DNA of 64,000 nucleotides from positions 9,850,840-9,914,839 of the forward strand of contig OX393555.1 of assembly GCA_947650365.1 (NCBI GenBank), read 5' to 3'. This DNA comes from Chamaelirium japonicum (lineage: Eukaryota > Streptophyta > Magnoliopsida > Liliales > Melanthiaceae). Shown here piece by piece: positions 47,401-56,531 of this stretch. Every line of letters begins with the position of its first letter. Position 1 is the first letter of the stretch. The notes beneath the pieces are model-generated. The model saw only the letters and a list, made by a program, of their open reading frames with translations. It searched no databases and had not been told where the DNA came from. The translations under genes were made by a program, and so were the position numbers.

Positions 47401-50400
47401 TCGGCGATCGGCGACGGCGACTGAGCTCCCCTGCGACGACGGCGACTGCGATCCCCGGCGACTGAGCTCCCCGGCGACTGAGCTCCCCGGCGACTGCTAC
47501 TGAGATCGGCTACGACGACGGCGACTGCGATCCCCTGCGACTGCGATCCCCTGCGCTAGGTTTGCATTTTTCTATCCTTTAGTCCATTTCAATTCTCTTT
47601 TTTTTCCATGATTCCAGGTTTGATTTCACTGCAGTCAAAAAAAAAAATTGGTTACACAAATCAGAAATACAGAAGTTACACACTTACACATATGGAATTG
47701 ATATGTATTGTGTTTTCTTTTAATTCTCTCAATTTGATTATGTTTTCTTTTACTGCAGTCTTTAGACTCTTTACTGCAGTCTTTCCCTCATCTTCTAATT
47801 CTCTCAATTTGTATTGTATTGTATTTACATATTTCACTGCAGTCTTTCCCTCATCTTCTAATTCTGTCAATTTGTTTATGTTTCTTTTACTTTTCATCTG
47901 TAATTGATTTGTATTGTAACGTTTGTATTGTATTTTTTTATTTGTCTTCTTCCAGTTTTGATTCTCTTCGTTGAATAACTATGCCGAGAATAAAAGATAA
48001 ATTTTGGGACTTTGTTGAGCCTGAGAATAGCAAACTTCGTTGCAAATGTTGCAATGAATTATTTACGGCATCAATAACGAGAATGAAATATCATTTGGCG
48101 AAGGTTGAAGGGTGTGAGGTGCGGCCATGCACAGCAGTTAATGATGAAATTTGTCAGTTGGCTAAGGAGGCGGTCACGGGGATCGAGTCAAGGAACAAGA
48201 GGCCTCGAATGTCCGAATTAGATAAGTCATCTACCGGAAGCTCAAGCTCTTTCATTTCTCAATCACATGGAAGTATAGGAACGGGAGGTTCAATTTCAAC
48301 CTTCTTTGGAAGAGGGAGTGAAGGTGAAGGTCAACCGAAGATTGCCTCCTTCATAAAGAAGAAAGAGAAGGAGATTGCCGATCTAAAGCTTATGGCAATG
48401 ATTGTGGCAAATAATCTTTCCTTCAACTTGTTGAGGTCAAATGAGTTCAAGGATGCGATGATGGCGATCGCAAATCATGGGCCGGGGTACGTAACTCCAA
48501 GCTACGAGACCGGAAGAACGAAGCTTTTGGCTACTTTGAAAGGGCAGACAGAGGAATACGTGAAGACTATCCGAGAGTCGTGGGCGGTGACCGGTTGTAC
48601 CGTAATGTCCGACTCGTGGACAGATGCGAGGAAAAGGCCCCACGTCAATTTGCTTGCATGTTCACCGAAGGGTACAATATTTTTGAAGTCCGAATGCACC
48701 GTAGGAAAGAAGAAAGATGCAACCTATATTGCTAATTTCATCACAAGCGGGATAGAAGAAATAGGTGCAAGCAATGTTGTACAATTCATTTCGGACAATG
48801 CGTCAAACTATGTTGCGGCGGGGTATATTATTCAAGAACGATTTCCGCATATCTTCAAAACCTCTTGTGCTGCACACTGTCTTGATTTGATTTTGGAGCA
48901 TATCGACGAACTTCATGATGTCAGTCCAATCTTGGCTAGTGCAAGGAATATGGTCAAATTTATGTACAAGTTTCAACATGTGCTAGATCTAATGAGATCC
49001 CACACACATAAGAGAGAATTGAAAAGGCCCGGCGCAACTAGGTTTGCAACACAATTCTTGTGTTTGCACTCCGTTATCAAAGAAGAACAAGCCCTACGGA
49101 ACATGGTGGCTTCAAATGAATGGAGGTCTTTACCTCAAAGCAAGAGTGATGATGGGATGGAAATTACATCGGTGATTCAAGGCAACCACTTTTGGGAAAT
49201 GGGAAGAAAGATTATAAATGCGATTGAGCCTCTTGTGCGTGTTTTGAGAATGGTAGACGGTGAAGGGTCTACAATGTGCTATTTGTATGAAGGTATGAAT
49301 CGAGCAAAAGAAGGAGTCAAGAAAGCTTTCAATGATGACGCTTCCAAGTTTATGCCATATTGGGATATCATTGATAAACGATGGAATGAGACCTTAGATA
49401 ATCCTCTTCATGCTTTTTCTGGGTACCTAAATCCATATCTCTTTCATCATAAGCTTGTGAAGATGGATCTTGAAGTGAAGAATGCAATTGATAAAGTGAA
49501 GGCAAAGTTGGTTCCCGTGGAAGAAAGAAAAGACTTCACCAATGATTTAAGGCGTTATCATTCCCGAGATCCTAAAATCTTTGTGGAGTCTGCCATTGAG
49601 TTGCTTGATAATGCGGCTCCAAGTGAGTAATTGTTTAAAAGTTTATAGTATTTAGATTATTATTTATGAACATCGTAGGCTCCTAGGTAAACTATATTTT
49701 GTATTTTCAGGAGTATGGTGGGATATGTTTGGGATTGAGATCCCTACTTTGCAAAAGGTGGCAATCAAGTTGTGCAGCCAACCTTGCAGTGCTTCTGGAT
49801 GCGAAAGGAATTGGAGCGCTTTTGATGCGGCGCACACAAAGAAACGGAATAGACTAGAGCCGAGAAAGTTGCATGACTTGGTCTATGTCAGGATGAACAT
49901 GCACTTCATGAAGACAAGTGCATTGAAAGAATCCAAAGATGCGGATCCTATCTTTCTTGATAATATCTCGGCGTTTCCGGAAGATCTTGGCAATGATGAC
50001 GATGAGTGGTCACTTTCTTCGGATAGTGAAGATGATCCAAACACAGACTTGGATGTTGAAGATGAACTTGCTTTAGATATGGATTAAATGTCTCTTTTTT
50101 ATTTGAAATATTTTGATGTCTTTTTTTGATGGCTCATTATGATATATCATGTATGGATTCTATGGAACACTTTTAGTCACTTTAGAGTTTAGACTTTATG
50201 ATGTATTGGAATGGGTCGGTTAATTCGTATGTGTTATGTAGCTTACTATCGAAAACAATGAAAAGCTGAATATTATGATCTATTTGTTCTTTCTTAGAAA
50301 ACTCATATGCTATATGTTTTGATTATTTAATGTTAGACAATGACATATACACTTGGTATAATTTTTAAGTTTTTTTTTATTTTTTTCCGATGTTTTCCCG

Positions 50401-53400
50401 TTTTTTTCCCGTTTTTCCCGTTTTCATCGTATTTTTCCGTTTTTTTCCCTTGCCGTTTTTTTCCCGTTTTCCGACTTGGTAACTATGGTTACATCACATC
50501 ACTAAGTCGCTCTTCAACCGATCCTCCTTGAGGTGGGAACCATTGGACGAATGGATTTGTTAGCAAAGTCAGCCATCGGGCTCGATTCTTAATGAGCCCA
50601 ACATAAATAGAATCAACAGATGTGGAAGGGTAGAATTGAAAATCCAATATGTTCACCCAACATAAATAGAATCAACAGATGTGGATCGGTCTGATGGTAC
50701 ATGACGATCAGGGGCAGAGTCGTGATTCTGGACAATGGGCTAACTGAACGAAAACAAGAAGAGCACGAGTGGATCAGGTTCAAAAAATTATGCAATTTTG
50801 ATATTTGGTCAAGCCAAATGCGATGAACGGATCAAAAGATACGGCCCAACGAGATGGTTGGGTCCAGTTAGGCTATTCGAGTTTGGATTAGAATTTAAGT
50901 TGGGTATGGACTTAATTGGGTTTGGTGGCTTAAGGCTGAACGCTCAGATCTAATGGTTTGGTTCTCTTTTGGGTCTCAAATGAGCTTCACAAAATGGGTT
51001 TAAAGATTCAATAGGAGGGCAAAAGAGTAAAACACGTGGTTAATATGGATAAGAATTAGGGCTTTGTGAAGTTTTCTTTGGCTTTCAGGTTGAGGCGACA
51101 TCAAGGAGATAAGGCATGAGGCTGTAGCGTGGATGTGCAGGTATGTTGCTCCTCTTTCTTTTTTTTACCACTTTTCTTCTTCTCTGTTATTTTGTTTTTT
51201 AGTTATATTTCCAAATATCTTATCAGACTTTGTATTTTTTTTGTTCTCAGATCACAGAGGAAAAAGATAGGGTTTGCTTTTGCAGTTCATGGCTGTGAAA
51301 GGATAGCTGTGAGATCGTGGCAAAGGAAAGCAGCAGCAGCTTGGGTGCTTGGGCTTCAAGTAAAAGTGTATTATATTTCTTTTTTTTTTATCTTCTTTCC
51401 TTCTATTTTTTCTCTTTTTTTTCTTGATCTTGCTTTGCGATCCTTGCAGGTTGGGAAGTCACGGGTGCAAAAAAGATCTAGTGGCTGCCACGATGAGGGA
51501 AGTGAAGGCCGATGGGTGTAGGGCTTTAGTGGGTTGCGATGAAGCAGATTGAGGCTGACGATTTAGGAAATTTAGTTTTTTTAGTATTGCATAAGAGATG
51601 GGGTAGAGTCCGGTCATGACTGAGGATGATGAAGCTGACGATGGCGGTGGTGAGATACTTCAATACTAGTGAAGTAATGTCATTGGGGACGATGACGAAC
51701 GATGAAGGAGATGATTGTGAATGGCGAACAAGATAACAATGTTGACGATGCTTGGGTGAGAATAAATAGAGTGAAGACAATGCGGATCGTTTGACGAAAT
51801 CGGAACCCTTCAAGCGAGTTCTTATGCCAAATTTGATGTAGTACGACTTCGATCGTCATCGCGAGAGAGGGGGAGGAAGAAGAAGATAGAAAGGATGGGT
51901 CTCGCGCCCTTGGCCTCATGCCAAATCCAATCTCAAATCGGTGTTGAGCCTCACGCTCGTTCTCTTCTCACAAGAAAACTCATGGCAAATCGCATATAAT
52001 TTGATTCATAATCATTCGATAAATTTTTATCATAGGGGAAGGCCTTTAAATAGACTTACAAGAGATAATCGCTAATAATGATAACGACATCTAAAATATA
52101 ATAACTTACTAATTTAAAAGATTTGAATTTATCCAAATCTTACCTAAAAATCAGATTTACAATTACCAAAATTTTATTCCAAAAATACTAATTTCAAATA
52201 TTATTAATTCAAAAATTATTATATTATTCTTATTCGAGTCTCGAGATATGTGCAAACCTCGAAACTCGTGCTCATAGAATCTACTCCCGCATACCCATCC
52301 ACCACATAAAAACTAATTTGACATTTTTACCCCTGTTGTCCTTAAGCAACCTTTTTTTTATTCTCTCCAAGACCCCTTGTTCCACATCACTCTACCCCTT
52401 TGGTATAGCAAGCTTGGGAGGAGCCGGCCAGTTGAGCCGAACACAAGCACAAGCAAGGTGCATGGTCGCGGACGTGAGCCGCCTGATCGCGAATGACCTT
52501 CGGGTTTCCTTTTGGGCTTTATTTCCTTAAATTTTTTTTAATCTTTGGATTATGGATCTGTCGGTTATTGAGAAGAGTAACGGTTGCAAGTTAATGCATT
52601 CATTACCGAACATTGCAAAGGAATAAAGTTTGCGAGTTATCGTATCCGTTACCGAACGTGGTGACTGGTGAGTAATGCCAGTAACATCTCCTTACACGGT
52701 GGTAATCATTGTTGGAGACTTGGAGTATACCTATATGAGAGGGTCCAAGGAAACTAGAGAACACACACAAAACAACATAGTTCTTTTCTTTCTTCCTTAT
52801 TTTTCTTCATCGTCTAGAGTACGCTAAGAGTCAAAAGGTTTCTTCCGTACTGTGGGCATCGAAATTAGCCCACGGGTCGAACCCGACTTGCACACGTAAA
52901 ACGGGCTCGCACTCAACGGCCTTTGGGTCGAACCCGACCCGCACACATAAAATGGACCCGCATGCGAAACTTGGCCCGCACACAACGCCCCGCATGCGAA
53001 ACCTGGCCCACACAAAATGGGCCCGCACACAACGGCCCACATGCGCAACTCGGCCCACACACAACGGCCCGCATGCAACTTGGCCCATACACAACGGCCC
53101 GCATGCGAAATTGGGCCCGCACACAAACGGCCCGCATGCGAACTCGGTCCACGTGCAAACTCAAATCGCGCGCCGTGGCCCAACTCAAAGCAAACGGGTC
53201 CCACTGGACCCGCAACTCGAACACAAAGAGGGGGGCCCACCGGCCCCCTTTTTTTTTGAAAACCGTGCCCCCCTCCCCATGGGGAGGTGGGGCCGGTCAT
53301 AAAGGAAAAGAAAAGAAAGGGAAAAAGAAAAAGAAAAGAAAAGGAGAAGAAAAGAAAAGAAAAGAAAAAAATCAAAACCGCCTCGATGCGGGGGGAGGTG

Positions 53401-56400
53401 GCGTGGACGTCTACGCAGCCGTAGATCCGCGACGATCCCTCGATCCAACGGACAAGATGACGTTGTGTCGCCATCCGATCCAAAAGTGCAAAAAAATAAC
53501 AACTCAATCTTCGAAGATCGAGTCACATCTAGCCCGTAACCACCCCAACTAAAAAGGAGGGGATCGAGTTTGTTTCCTCGGATAAAGGAACAATATCTTG
53601 ATGGTTATGAGGGGAGATATCGGATGAAACAAAAAGATTTCAGCCATATCTCCCCCAACCGCCCCCCTTTGACTATAAATAGAAGGGGTGGGGGAAGGCA
53701 CAAGGGGTCCGAAAAGCTGAAGACGAAAGGGCTCTGCAAGAGAAGCTCCAACGCTTGAAGACCGAAGGCTTCACGAGGCATGGCAAGCACGTCCTACGGG
53801 AATCCTTGACCCTTCAAGTCCTCATCAACGTGAAGACCTTGCACTCGAAGATCAAAGCTTCGACTCCTCGCACGAAAAAGAAAGCTTGGAGAAGAAGATC
53901 CGGAGTCGTCATCACCCTGACTGCTCCAACGATCTTCATCAGCTCCGAAGACGCCATAAGCAAAGGCTGGAGAAGAAGATCGAAGCCGACAACACCCGTC
54001 GTCTTCAACAAAGGCATCAACTCCTTGCACGAAGAAGAAAGCAGGGAGAAGAAGGCCTGAAGCCGGTGCTACCCCTGCCGTCTTCGTCAACAAAAGCCGA
54101 CGCTACAACCGTCGTGCGGATATCGGTGCTACCCCCGCCGTCTTCATCAACAAAAGCCGACGCTACAACCGTCGTGCGGAGATCGATGCTACCCCCGCCG
54201 TCTTCATCAACAAAAGCCGACGCTACAACCGTCGCACGGAGATCGGTGCTACACCCACCATCTCCACAAGAAACCTTCAACTCCGATCAAGCCAAATACG
54301 CCCGGAGAAGAAGCCAGCCGACGCCACAACCGTCGAGGAAGCCGGAAGAATAAAGAAGCCCTGAAAAAGTAGCCATCGTTGTTCGAGAAGAAGATCGAGT
54401 CAAAGCTAAAGCCAAAGCCAACGCAAGAAGCCAAAGCAGACGCACCGGTAAAGCCCGCGCCAAAGCAACGCACGTGCCAAAGCCAAGCAACTACGCCGGT
54501 CACGAGCAAAGCACCGCACGTTCTAGCCAATACGACGCGAAGTCCGGAAGAACTAAAGCATCACAAGTCTCTACCCGTCTACGTTCAAGTGCAAGCGCCA
54601 AAGCAAAGCAAAAGCCAGAGCTATGTCAAAGCTACGCCAAAGCCGAAAGCTAAAGCCAAAGCTGACGCCAAAAACACGATCGACGCCGCGAACCAACGAT
54701 CAAGGACGCCGAGGTCGAGCAAGGATCGAGGAAGACACGAAGACCGAGGAACGAAGCCCAAAGCCTCCCTAGCCGAGAAAGCGCGAAGCACGGACGGGAC
54801 GAAATCAACGGCGAAAACTCCTTAGCCTCTCAAAAACCCTCACCCTGTAAAGACCTCTGTCTTGGGCAACCCCTTCAGAGCTCTCGCACGAATACCACGT
54901 GGAGACGCGGATCAAAGGGACCCTCCAGAGGATCTCTCCCACAATCTCCTGATCAACACTAGCCGCACCCGGATTCGCCACACCCGAGTCCCCCCCGTCC
55001 CGGCCACTCTGTAATCTCGTGTGATCCGCAATAAAGACGACCCGTATCTTTTTCCGCGCTCACACGTACAAAAAGGAGTCCGACAGCCGTATCCTGGGAA
55101 GCAATCGGTCAGAGGCCTTTCCAGCACCACCATGCATTCTTTGACGAGGTATTCATCCCGGTGTTGGACACATATCATTACTTGATGATAAGAAAAAGAA
55201 TTGCATAATTTTCAATGATTGATGGCATTTGATGGCCCTGAAGCTAGAAATTAATCTTTTTGGAACAATGGTATCTTCAGTTTCTTTACATGGTTAGATA
55301 TGTCTATTTGTGCTCAGTTCCATTGTATGCATGGGCGGATCTAATAGTTGGCTCGGCCGGGCTATAGCCCGGCCGAGTTTTGAGAAAAACTAATCCACAT
55401 ATATCAGCCCGCCTCAATCAAGACCTCAGCCCGCATCAACCCAGCGAGGCCTTTGGCCCCTCACGACACGTACGTGAATCGCTATCGCCTCTGAGTCCTC
55501 ATGAAACGTAAATCGCCGCCAAAAACACTTAACCCCCCTATAGTTTATTTTGTTCCAAAACGCTCCCTAAAGTTTGAAATGTTAGCACAATACTCCTTTT
55601 GTCAACTACTTAATTTCTCTCGTTTTGTATTTTTTATTTGACTTCAATGGGGCAAAATGTAGTTTTTTAACTATAGGGGGGTTAAATATGTTTGAGCTAA
55701 AATTCAGGAGGACAAAGTGTAATTAACCTTATTTATATTAATATAATTTCTAGTACCGTTGTTGTTCGCATAAATAATTTTGCTTAGTATTTCTTTATAA
55801 AGTAAAAGTTTCATTGTAAAAAAAAACTAATTTAGTTTCAGCCCAGCCCAAAAAAAAATTCTGGCTACGCCCCTGATTGTATGAGGTCCAAATAATGAGC
55901 AGTGAACTCAAGAAACATACTGTACTTAACGAAAAGTATAACAATAGCCAGGAAAAAAAGGAGATCAAGGCCAAATTTTACTTCCAATTTAACATTTAAA
56001 CAATAAAGTGACTCGAATTCCTAGTTCTACCGCTAGGTTGAAAGTACCTTGCTGAGCAGGAGCTACTCGATGGGGAGACCGCAGTGCAGTCGGGCCGAAG
56101 ACGTCAGATCTGGAACCGGTGGCGGCAGGCGGCTTGGGACGAGTAGGAGGAGAAGACTCTTTGAGGATGGCACGGGCGGCGGCGATGGCCGCAGCTGCAC
56201 GATCGATGACCTGGAGCCGCTGGACACGGTCCCGCTCCGCCCTGGGGACGTCGAGGATCTTGTGGAAGCGCTGCGTCTTCCGCTCCACGGATTCGCTAGG
56301 CTCCTCCTCCAGTTCTCGGACGGACGTCACTCGTCCTCCGGCGGGATCGTCGGCGATCCTGAGGAACCCCTGGGACATGCGCTCCCGTTCCATGGCCTTC

Positions 56401-56531
56401 CTCCACATTTCGAGGTACGAATCGCCACGGGAGGGGGAGGATCGGGCCCCCCGGATGATCAGCCGACGACGAGGACGGAGGACGGCTCCGCGCAGGTTAG
56501 CGCCCGCGCAGGCGCTAAAATGCGCGGACAT
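28984..56531 (-). CDS. LESV: LIKE EARLY STARVATION (LESV) protein gene
   Basis: Four exons on minus: 56531-56048, 35288-34624, 30246-30050, 29431-28984. They sum to 1,794 bp, i.e. 597 codons plus stop, with GT-AG introns of phases 1, 0 and 2 and no internal stop. The Arg-rich, acid-poor N-terminus (MSAHFSACAGANLRGA...) suits a plastid transit peptide. Next come a helical segment with AERDRVQRLQVIDRAAAAIAA and a linker with GTPGPDFWSW. From about residue 310 to 570 lies the Trp-rich starch-binding domain: KELGSEKSGRDAAGNVW, KTADKWGK, GHAHVWHER, YTDKWAER, KWGDKWDENF, GSGWVHKYGKSS. In Arabidopsis, LESV and its paralog ESV1 bind starch and shape glucan ordering in the granule. The motif set is closer to LESV than ESV1. 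The gene looks intact despite a 20.8-kb first intron. Confidence 0.85.
30050..30246 (-). CDS. LESV: LESV exon 3
   Basis: 197 bp, starting after TTTGCAG (DLESGLMHIEKTADKWG) and ending CACGAACG before the donor GTAAGA. It holds the HEKWREHYDASGQAEKWADK repeat of the Trp-rich domain. Intron 2 runs from 30247 to 34623; its 30247-32135 part shows nothing recognisable. Confidence 0.88.
32144..32491. mobile_element. hAT MITE, same family as 46784 element
   Basis: 348 bp in LESV intron 2, flanked by AGCGCAAC at 32136-32143 and 32492-32499 (perfect 8-bp duplication). The left end is CATAGTTACCAAGTC, identical over these 15 bases to the inverted right end of the autonomous hAT at 46784-50487. The right end is degenerate (TTGGTAACAGAG). 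The interior is repeats of GTCGGAAAAATCG type without coding capacity. Confidence 0.85.
32690..33125 (+). pseudogene. LINE reverse transcriptase C-terminal remnant
   Basis: The frame MSVTEMRMLRWTCGKIRKH, RVRNEGI, then GVTPIEYKIMEKKLRWF matches the C-terminal block of plant non-LTR reverse transcriptases (EMRMLRWM.G ... RNE.I ... GV.PIE.K..E..LRWFGH). A TGA interrupts the middle and frame is lost after LRWF. It is a 5'-truncated dead copy; the clade was not resolved. Confidence 0.6.
33528..34151. mobile_element. hAT-type MITE, CAAGG termini
   Basis: 624 bp in LESV intron 2 with the perfect 8-bp duplication CAAATAAC at 33520-33527 and 34152-34159. Termini CAAGGATTGAGATTTTG and the inverted CAAGGTTCGAGATTTTG differ at two positions. 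The interior repeats GAAATTTCGG-like motifs, with no ORF of substance. Confidence 0.85.
34165..34509. mobile_element. hAT-type MITE, TAG(G/A)GGTGGCA termini
   Basis: 345 bp with the perfect 8-bp duplication AACTGAAC at 34157-34164 and 34510-34517. Termini are TAGAGGTGGCA and the inverted TAGGGATGGCA. The interior is rich in GTGCGGTTTT and its complement. It ends 114 bp from the LESV exon 2 donor. Its left duplication overlaps the right duplication of the preceding MITE by 3 bp. Confidence 0.85.
34624..35288 (-). CDS. LESV: LESV exon 2
   Basis: 665 bp, from the acceptor TTTTTTCAG (GC TTG GGG AGT) to ATGTGGCAG before the donor GTGAAG. It encodes the GTPGPDFWSW linker, an acidic Ser/Thr-rich spacer and the first Trp repeats (SKWWRETGTEQW, WEDKFWEASD). 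Upstream, intron 1 sequence 35289-36731 holds only AT-rich DNA and a C/CG/CA microsatellite at about 36138-36195. Confidence 0.9.
36732..38165 (-). repeat. Left (3') LTR of the derivative
   Basis: 1,434 bp. Positions 37320-37800 are extremely G-rich on plus (GGGTCGGG, GGGGAGG and GGGAGGG runs), with a GGTTTCACACGCCTAG repeat at 37830-37880. The long open frames over the G-rich part are composition artefacts. Confidence 0.93.
38339..40918 (-). pseudogene. Fused gag-protease-integrase ORF with one stop
   Basis: One frame runs from ATG 40918 to TAA 38339, 859 codons, broken only by TGA at 40334-40336 where LLDQ-W-HQF is expected (TGG to TGA). In order: gag (FDGRHDPQFFLDWLQSMD, YWTNVEAL), CCHC knuckle CCKCQGYGHVAANC, protease with IVDCGSCTNTVS, and then within a few residues integrase from VDRFSEVIHFLPC. 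RT, RNase H and the integrase N-terminus are deleted in frame. The core keeps the second Asp (NKDVKITSF) but its catalytic Glu is Lys (DQTKVVNRS). The C-terminal domain GDYVMVRVRPERLP ... ISPTFNIKDLVAY follows. Confidence 0.88.
41034..41045 (-). other. Primer-binding site of the derivative
   Basis: TGGTATCAGAGC on minus, four bases inside the right LTR, complementary to initiator Met tRNA. Confidence 0.9.
41050..42481 (-). repeat. Right (5') LTR of the derivative
   Basis: 1,432 bp copy of 36732-38165. Most differences between the two are C/T or G/A. Sequence beyond it, 42487-43900, is intron 1 DNA with no recognisable gene or repeat. Confidence 0.93.
43905..44965 (+). mobile_element. hAT deletion derivative remnant
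   Basis: 44264 starts CATAGTTGTCAAGGCG after palindromic GCCTCGAGGC-rich sequence (43925-44045), and GCGCCTC/GAGGCGC motifs fill 44275-44410, like a hAT subterminal region. Further on, VEEEAPFGDVDDHANQ and GLFDDDDE then stop (44468-44555) resemble the acidic C-terminus of plant hAT transposases, followed by an AT-rich 3' region. No right terminus is found: the sequence abuts the NAC fragment at about 44966. Identity as hAT is inferred from terminus and tail only. Confidence 0.4.
44966..45271 (-). pseudogene. Truncated NAC transcription factor gene fragment
   Basis: Exon 1 (45271-45109) encodes MELPVGFRFGPTDDELILS and TVDAYITESWNLLP, i.e. NAC subdomains A and B. A spliceable 89-bp intron (45108-45020, GTAAGT...TTTGCAG, phase 1) leads to exon 2 with EDVAESYFFTRMTRKY, the start of subdomain C. 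Homology then stops in AT-rich sequence near 44966, before the DNA-binding WKATG core. The splice signals and frame are intact over what remains, so the fragment is either recent or was captured. It cannot encode a DNA-binding NAC protein. Confidence 0.8.
45710..46235. mobile_element. hAT-type MITE, TAGGGGT termini
   Basis: 526 bp. Starts TAGGGGTATGCATCGG and ends TGCACACCCCTA. Flanks are TGGTAGAA (45702-45709) and GGGTAGAA (46236-46243), 7 of 8 matching. The interior repeats TCGGTTTGG/CCAATCCAA motifs. It shares termini with the element at 1877-2424. 45272-45701 and 46244-46775 hold nothing recognised. Confidence 0.8.
46963..47165. repeat. GGGTCAGGGTTCG minisatellite
   Basis: Short interspersed units GGTTCGGGTCAGG and GGGTTCGGGGTCAGG repeat for about 200 bp in the hAT 5' region. 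G-rich on plus. Not coding. Confidence 0.85.
47265..47560. repeat. GGCGAC-type minisatellite
   Basis: Units of GGCGACGGCGAC, CTGAGATCGGCGA and CTGAGCTCCCCGGCGA repeat up to a possible donor-like GGTTTGCA near 47560. It lies in the 5' leader of the hAT transposase gene, 420 bp before the ATG. Open frames through it are repetitive and not supported. Confidence 0.8.
47981..50087 (+). CDS. hAT transposase, BED zinc finger
   Basis: Two exons, 47981-49622 and 49711-50087, with an 88-bp intron (GTGAGT...TTTTCAG, phase 1) give 672 codons with no stop or frameshift. The N-terminal BED finger has LRCKCCNELF, KYHLAKVEGC. A Ser/Gly-rich linker and a Lys/Arg-rich patch (SRNKRPRMSEL) could be a nuclear signal. 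The catalytic region contains VMSDSWTD and FISDNASNY, the usual places of the first two catalytic Asp. The C-terminal dimerisation block is CSASGCERNWSAFDAAHTKKRNRL, followed by an acidic tail ending ELALDMD. Exon 2 begins RVWWDMFG. Start chosen as the first ATG before the BED finger. Confidence 0.93.
50496..52704. other. LESV intron 1 sequence, no gene recognised
   Basis: T-rich runs near 51155-51250 and 51380-51425 and moderately complex DNA elsewhere. A duplicated AACATAAATAGAATCAACAG block lies at about 50609 and 50660. Short open frames exist but show no domain. An A/T-rich stretch at 52010-52230 is plain intron-like sequence. Confidence 0.4.
52890..53165. repeat. GCACACAACGGCCCGCATGC minisatellite
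   Basis: About ten degenerate units of roughly 25-30 bp built on CACACAACGGCCCGCATGCG. They translate in three frames into repetitive strings and are not coding. A GAAAAG-rich purine run follows at 53300-53370. Confidence 0.8.
53674..53682 (+). promoter_or_regulatory. TATA box in the probable solo LTR
   Basis: TATAAATAG in a GC-richer context, 1.36 kb before the AATAAA. It fits an LTR promoter on plus. Whether it is active, or could drive antisense transcription of LESV intron 1, cannot be told from sequence. Confidence 0.5.
54062..54258. repeat. 60-bp tandem repeat
   Basis: Three complete 60-bp units and one partial, anchored by GTGCTACCCCCGCCGTCTTC and AAAGCCGACGCTACAACCGT. Near-identical copies indicate recent slippage or unequal exchange within the probable LTR. 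Confidence 0.88.
55330..55875. mobile_element. hAT-type MITE, CA(G/T)GGGCG termini
   Basis: 546 bp. Starts CATGGGCGGATC and ends GCTACGCCCCTG. Perfect 8-bp duplication ATTGTATG at 55322-55329 and 55876-55883. It contains a GGCCGGGCTATAGCCCGGCC palindrome near 55355. It is the transposon nearest LESV exon 1, about 170 bp past the donor. Confidence 0.85.
56048..56531 (-). CDS. LESV: LESV exon 1
   Basis: ATG at 56531 to the donor CAAG|GTACTT at 56048/56047. The frame is open upstream to 56708, but the N-terminal extension would be UTR-like, so MSAHF is taken as start. Encodes the putative transit peptide, YLEMWRKAMERERM and the RVQRLQVIDRAAAAIAAARA helix. The split Gly codon (G|GC) joins exon 2 in frame. 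Confidence 0.85.

Larger units (their letters stand above)
46784..50487 (+). mobile_element. Intact autonomous-type hAT transposon
   Basis: 3,704 bp bounded by the perfect 8-bp duplication GTTACATC (46776-46783, 50488-50495). Perfect 12-bp inverted termini CATAGTTACCAA / TTGGTAACTATG. Subterminal regions are rich in AACGCG, CCCGTTTTT and related motifs. A complete transposase gene with one intron lies inside. Everything required for autonomy is visible. It sits in LESV intron 1, opposite in orientation to LESV. Confidence 0.95.
52710..55173 (+). mobile_element. Probable solo LTR
   Basis: A 2.46-kb unit starts TGTTGGAGAC and ends GTTGGACACAT, flanked by ATCAT at 52705-52709 and 55174-55178; the terminal CA is followed by one extra T. 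Inside, in order, are a TATAAATAG box (53674-53682) and an AATAAA signal (55030-55035), the layout of an LTR. No primer site or pol sequence is present. The middle has K/A-rich and repetitive frames without a domain. The end assignment is uncertain by a base. Confidence 0.5.

Noticed and set aside
51129-51521. 130-codon plus-strand frame with hydrophobic Phe/Ser runs
   Set aside because: Hydrophobicity comes from T-rich tracts; no recognised domain, repeated T runs typical of intron DNA.
53755-54825. K/A-rich frames resembling histone H1-like proteins
   Set aside because: Composition only; built from short AAGCCAAAGC-type repeats inside a probable LTR, broken between frames, no globular domain.
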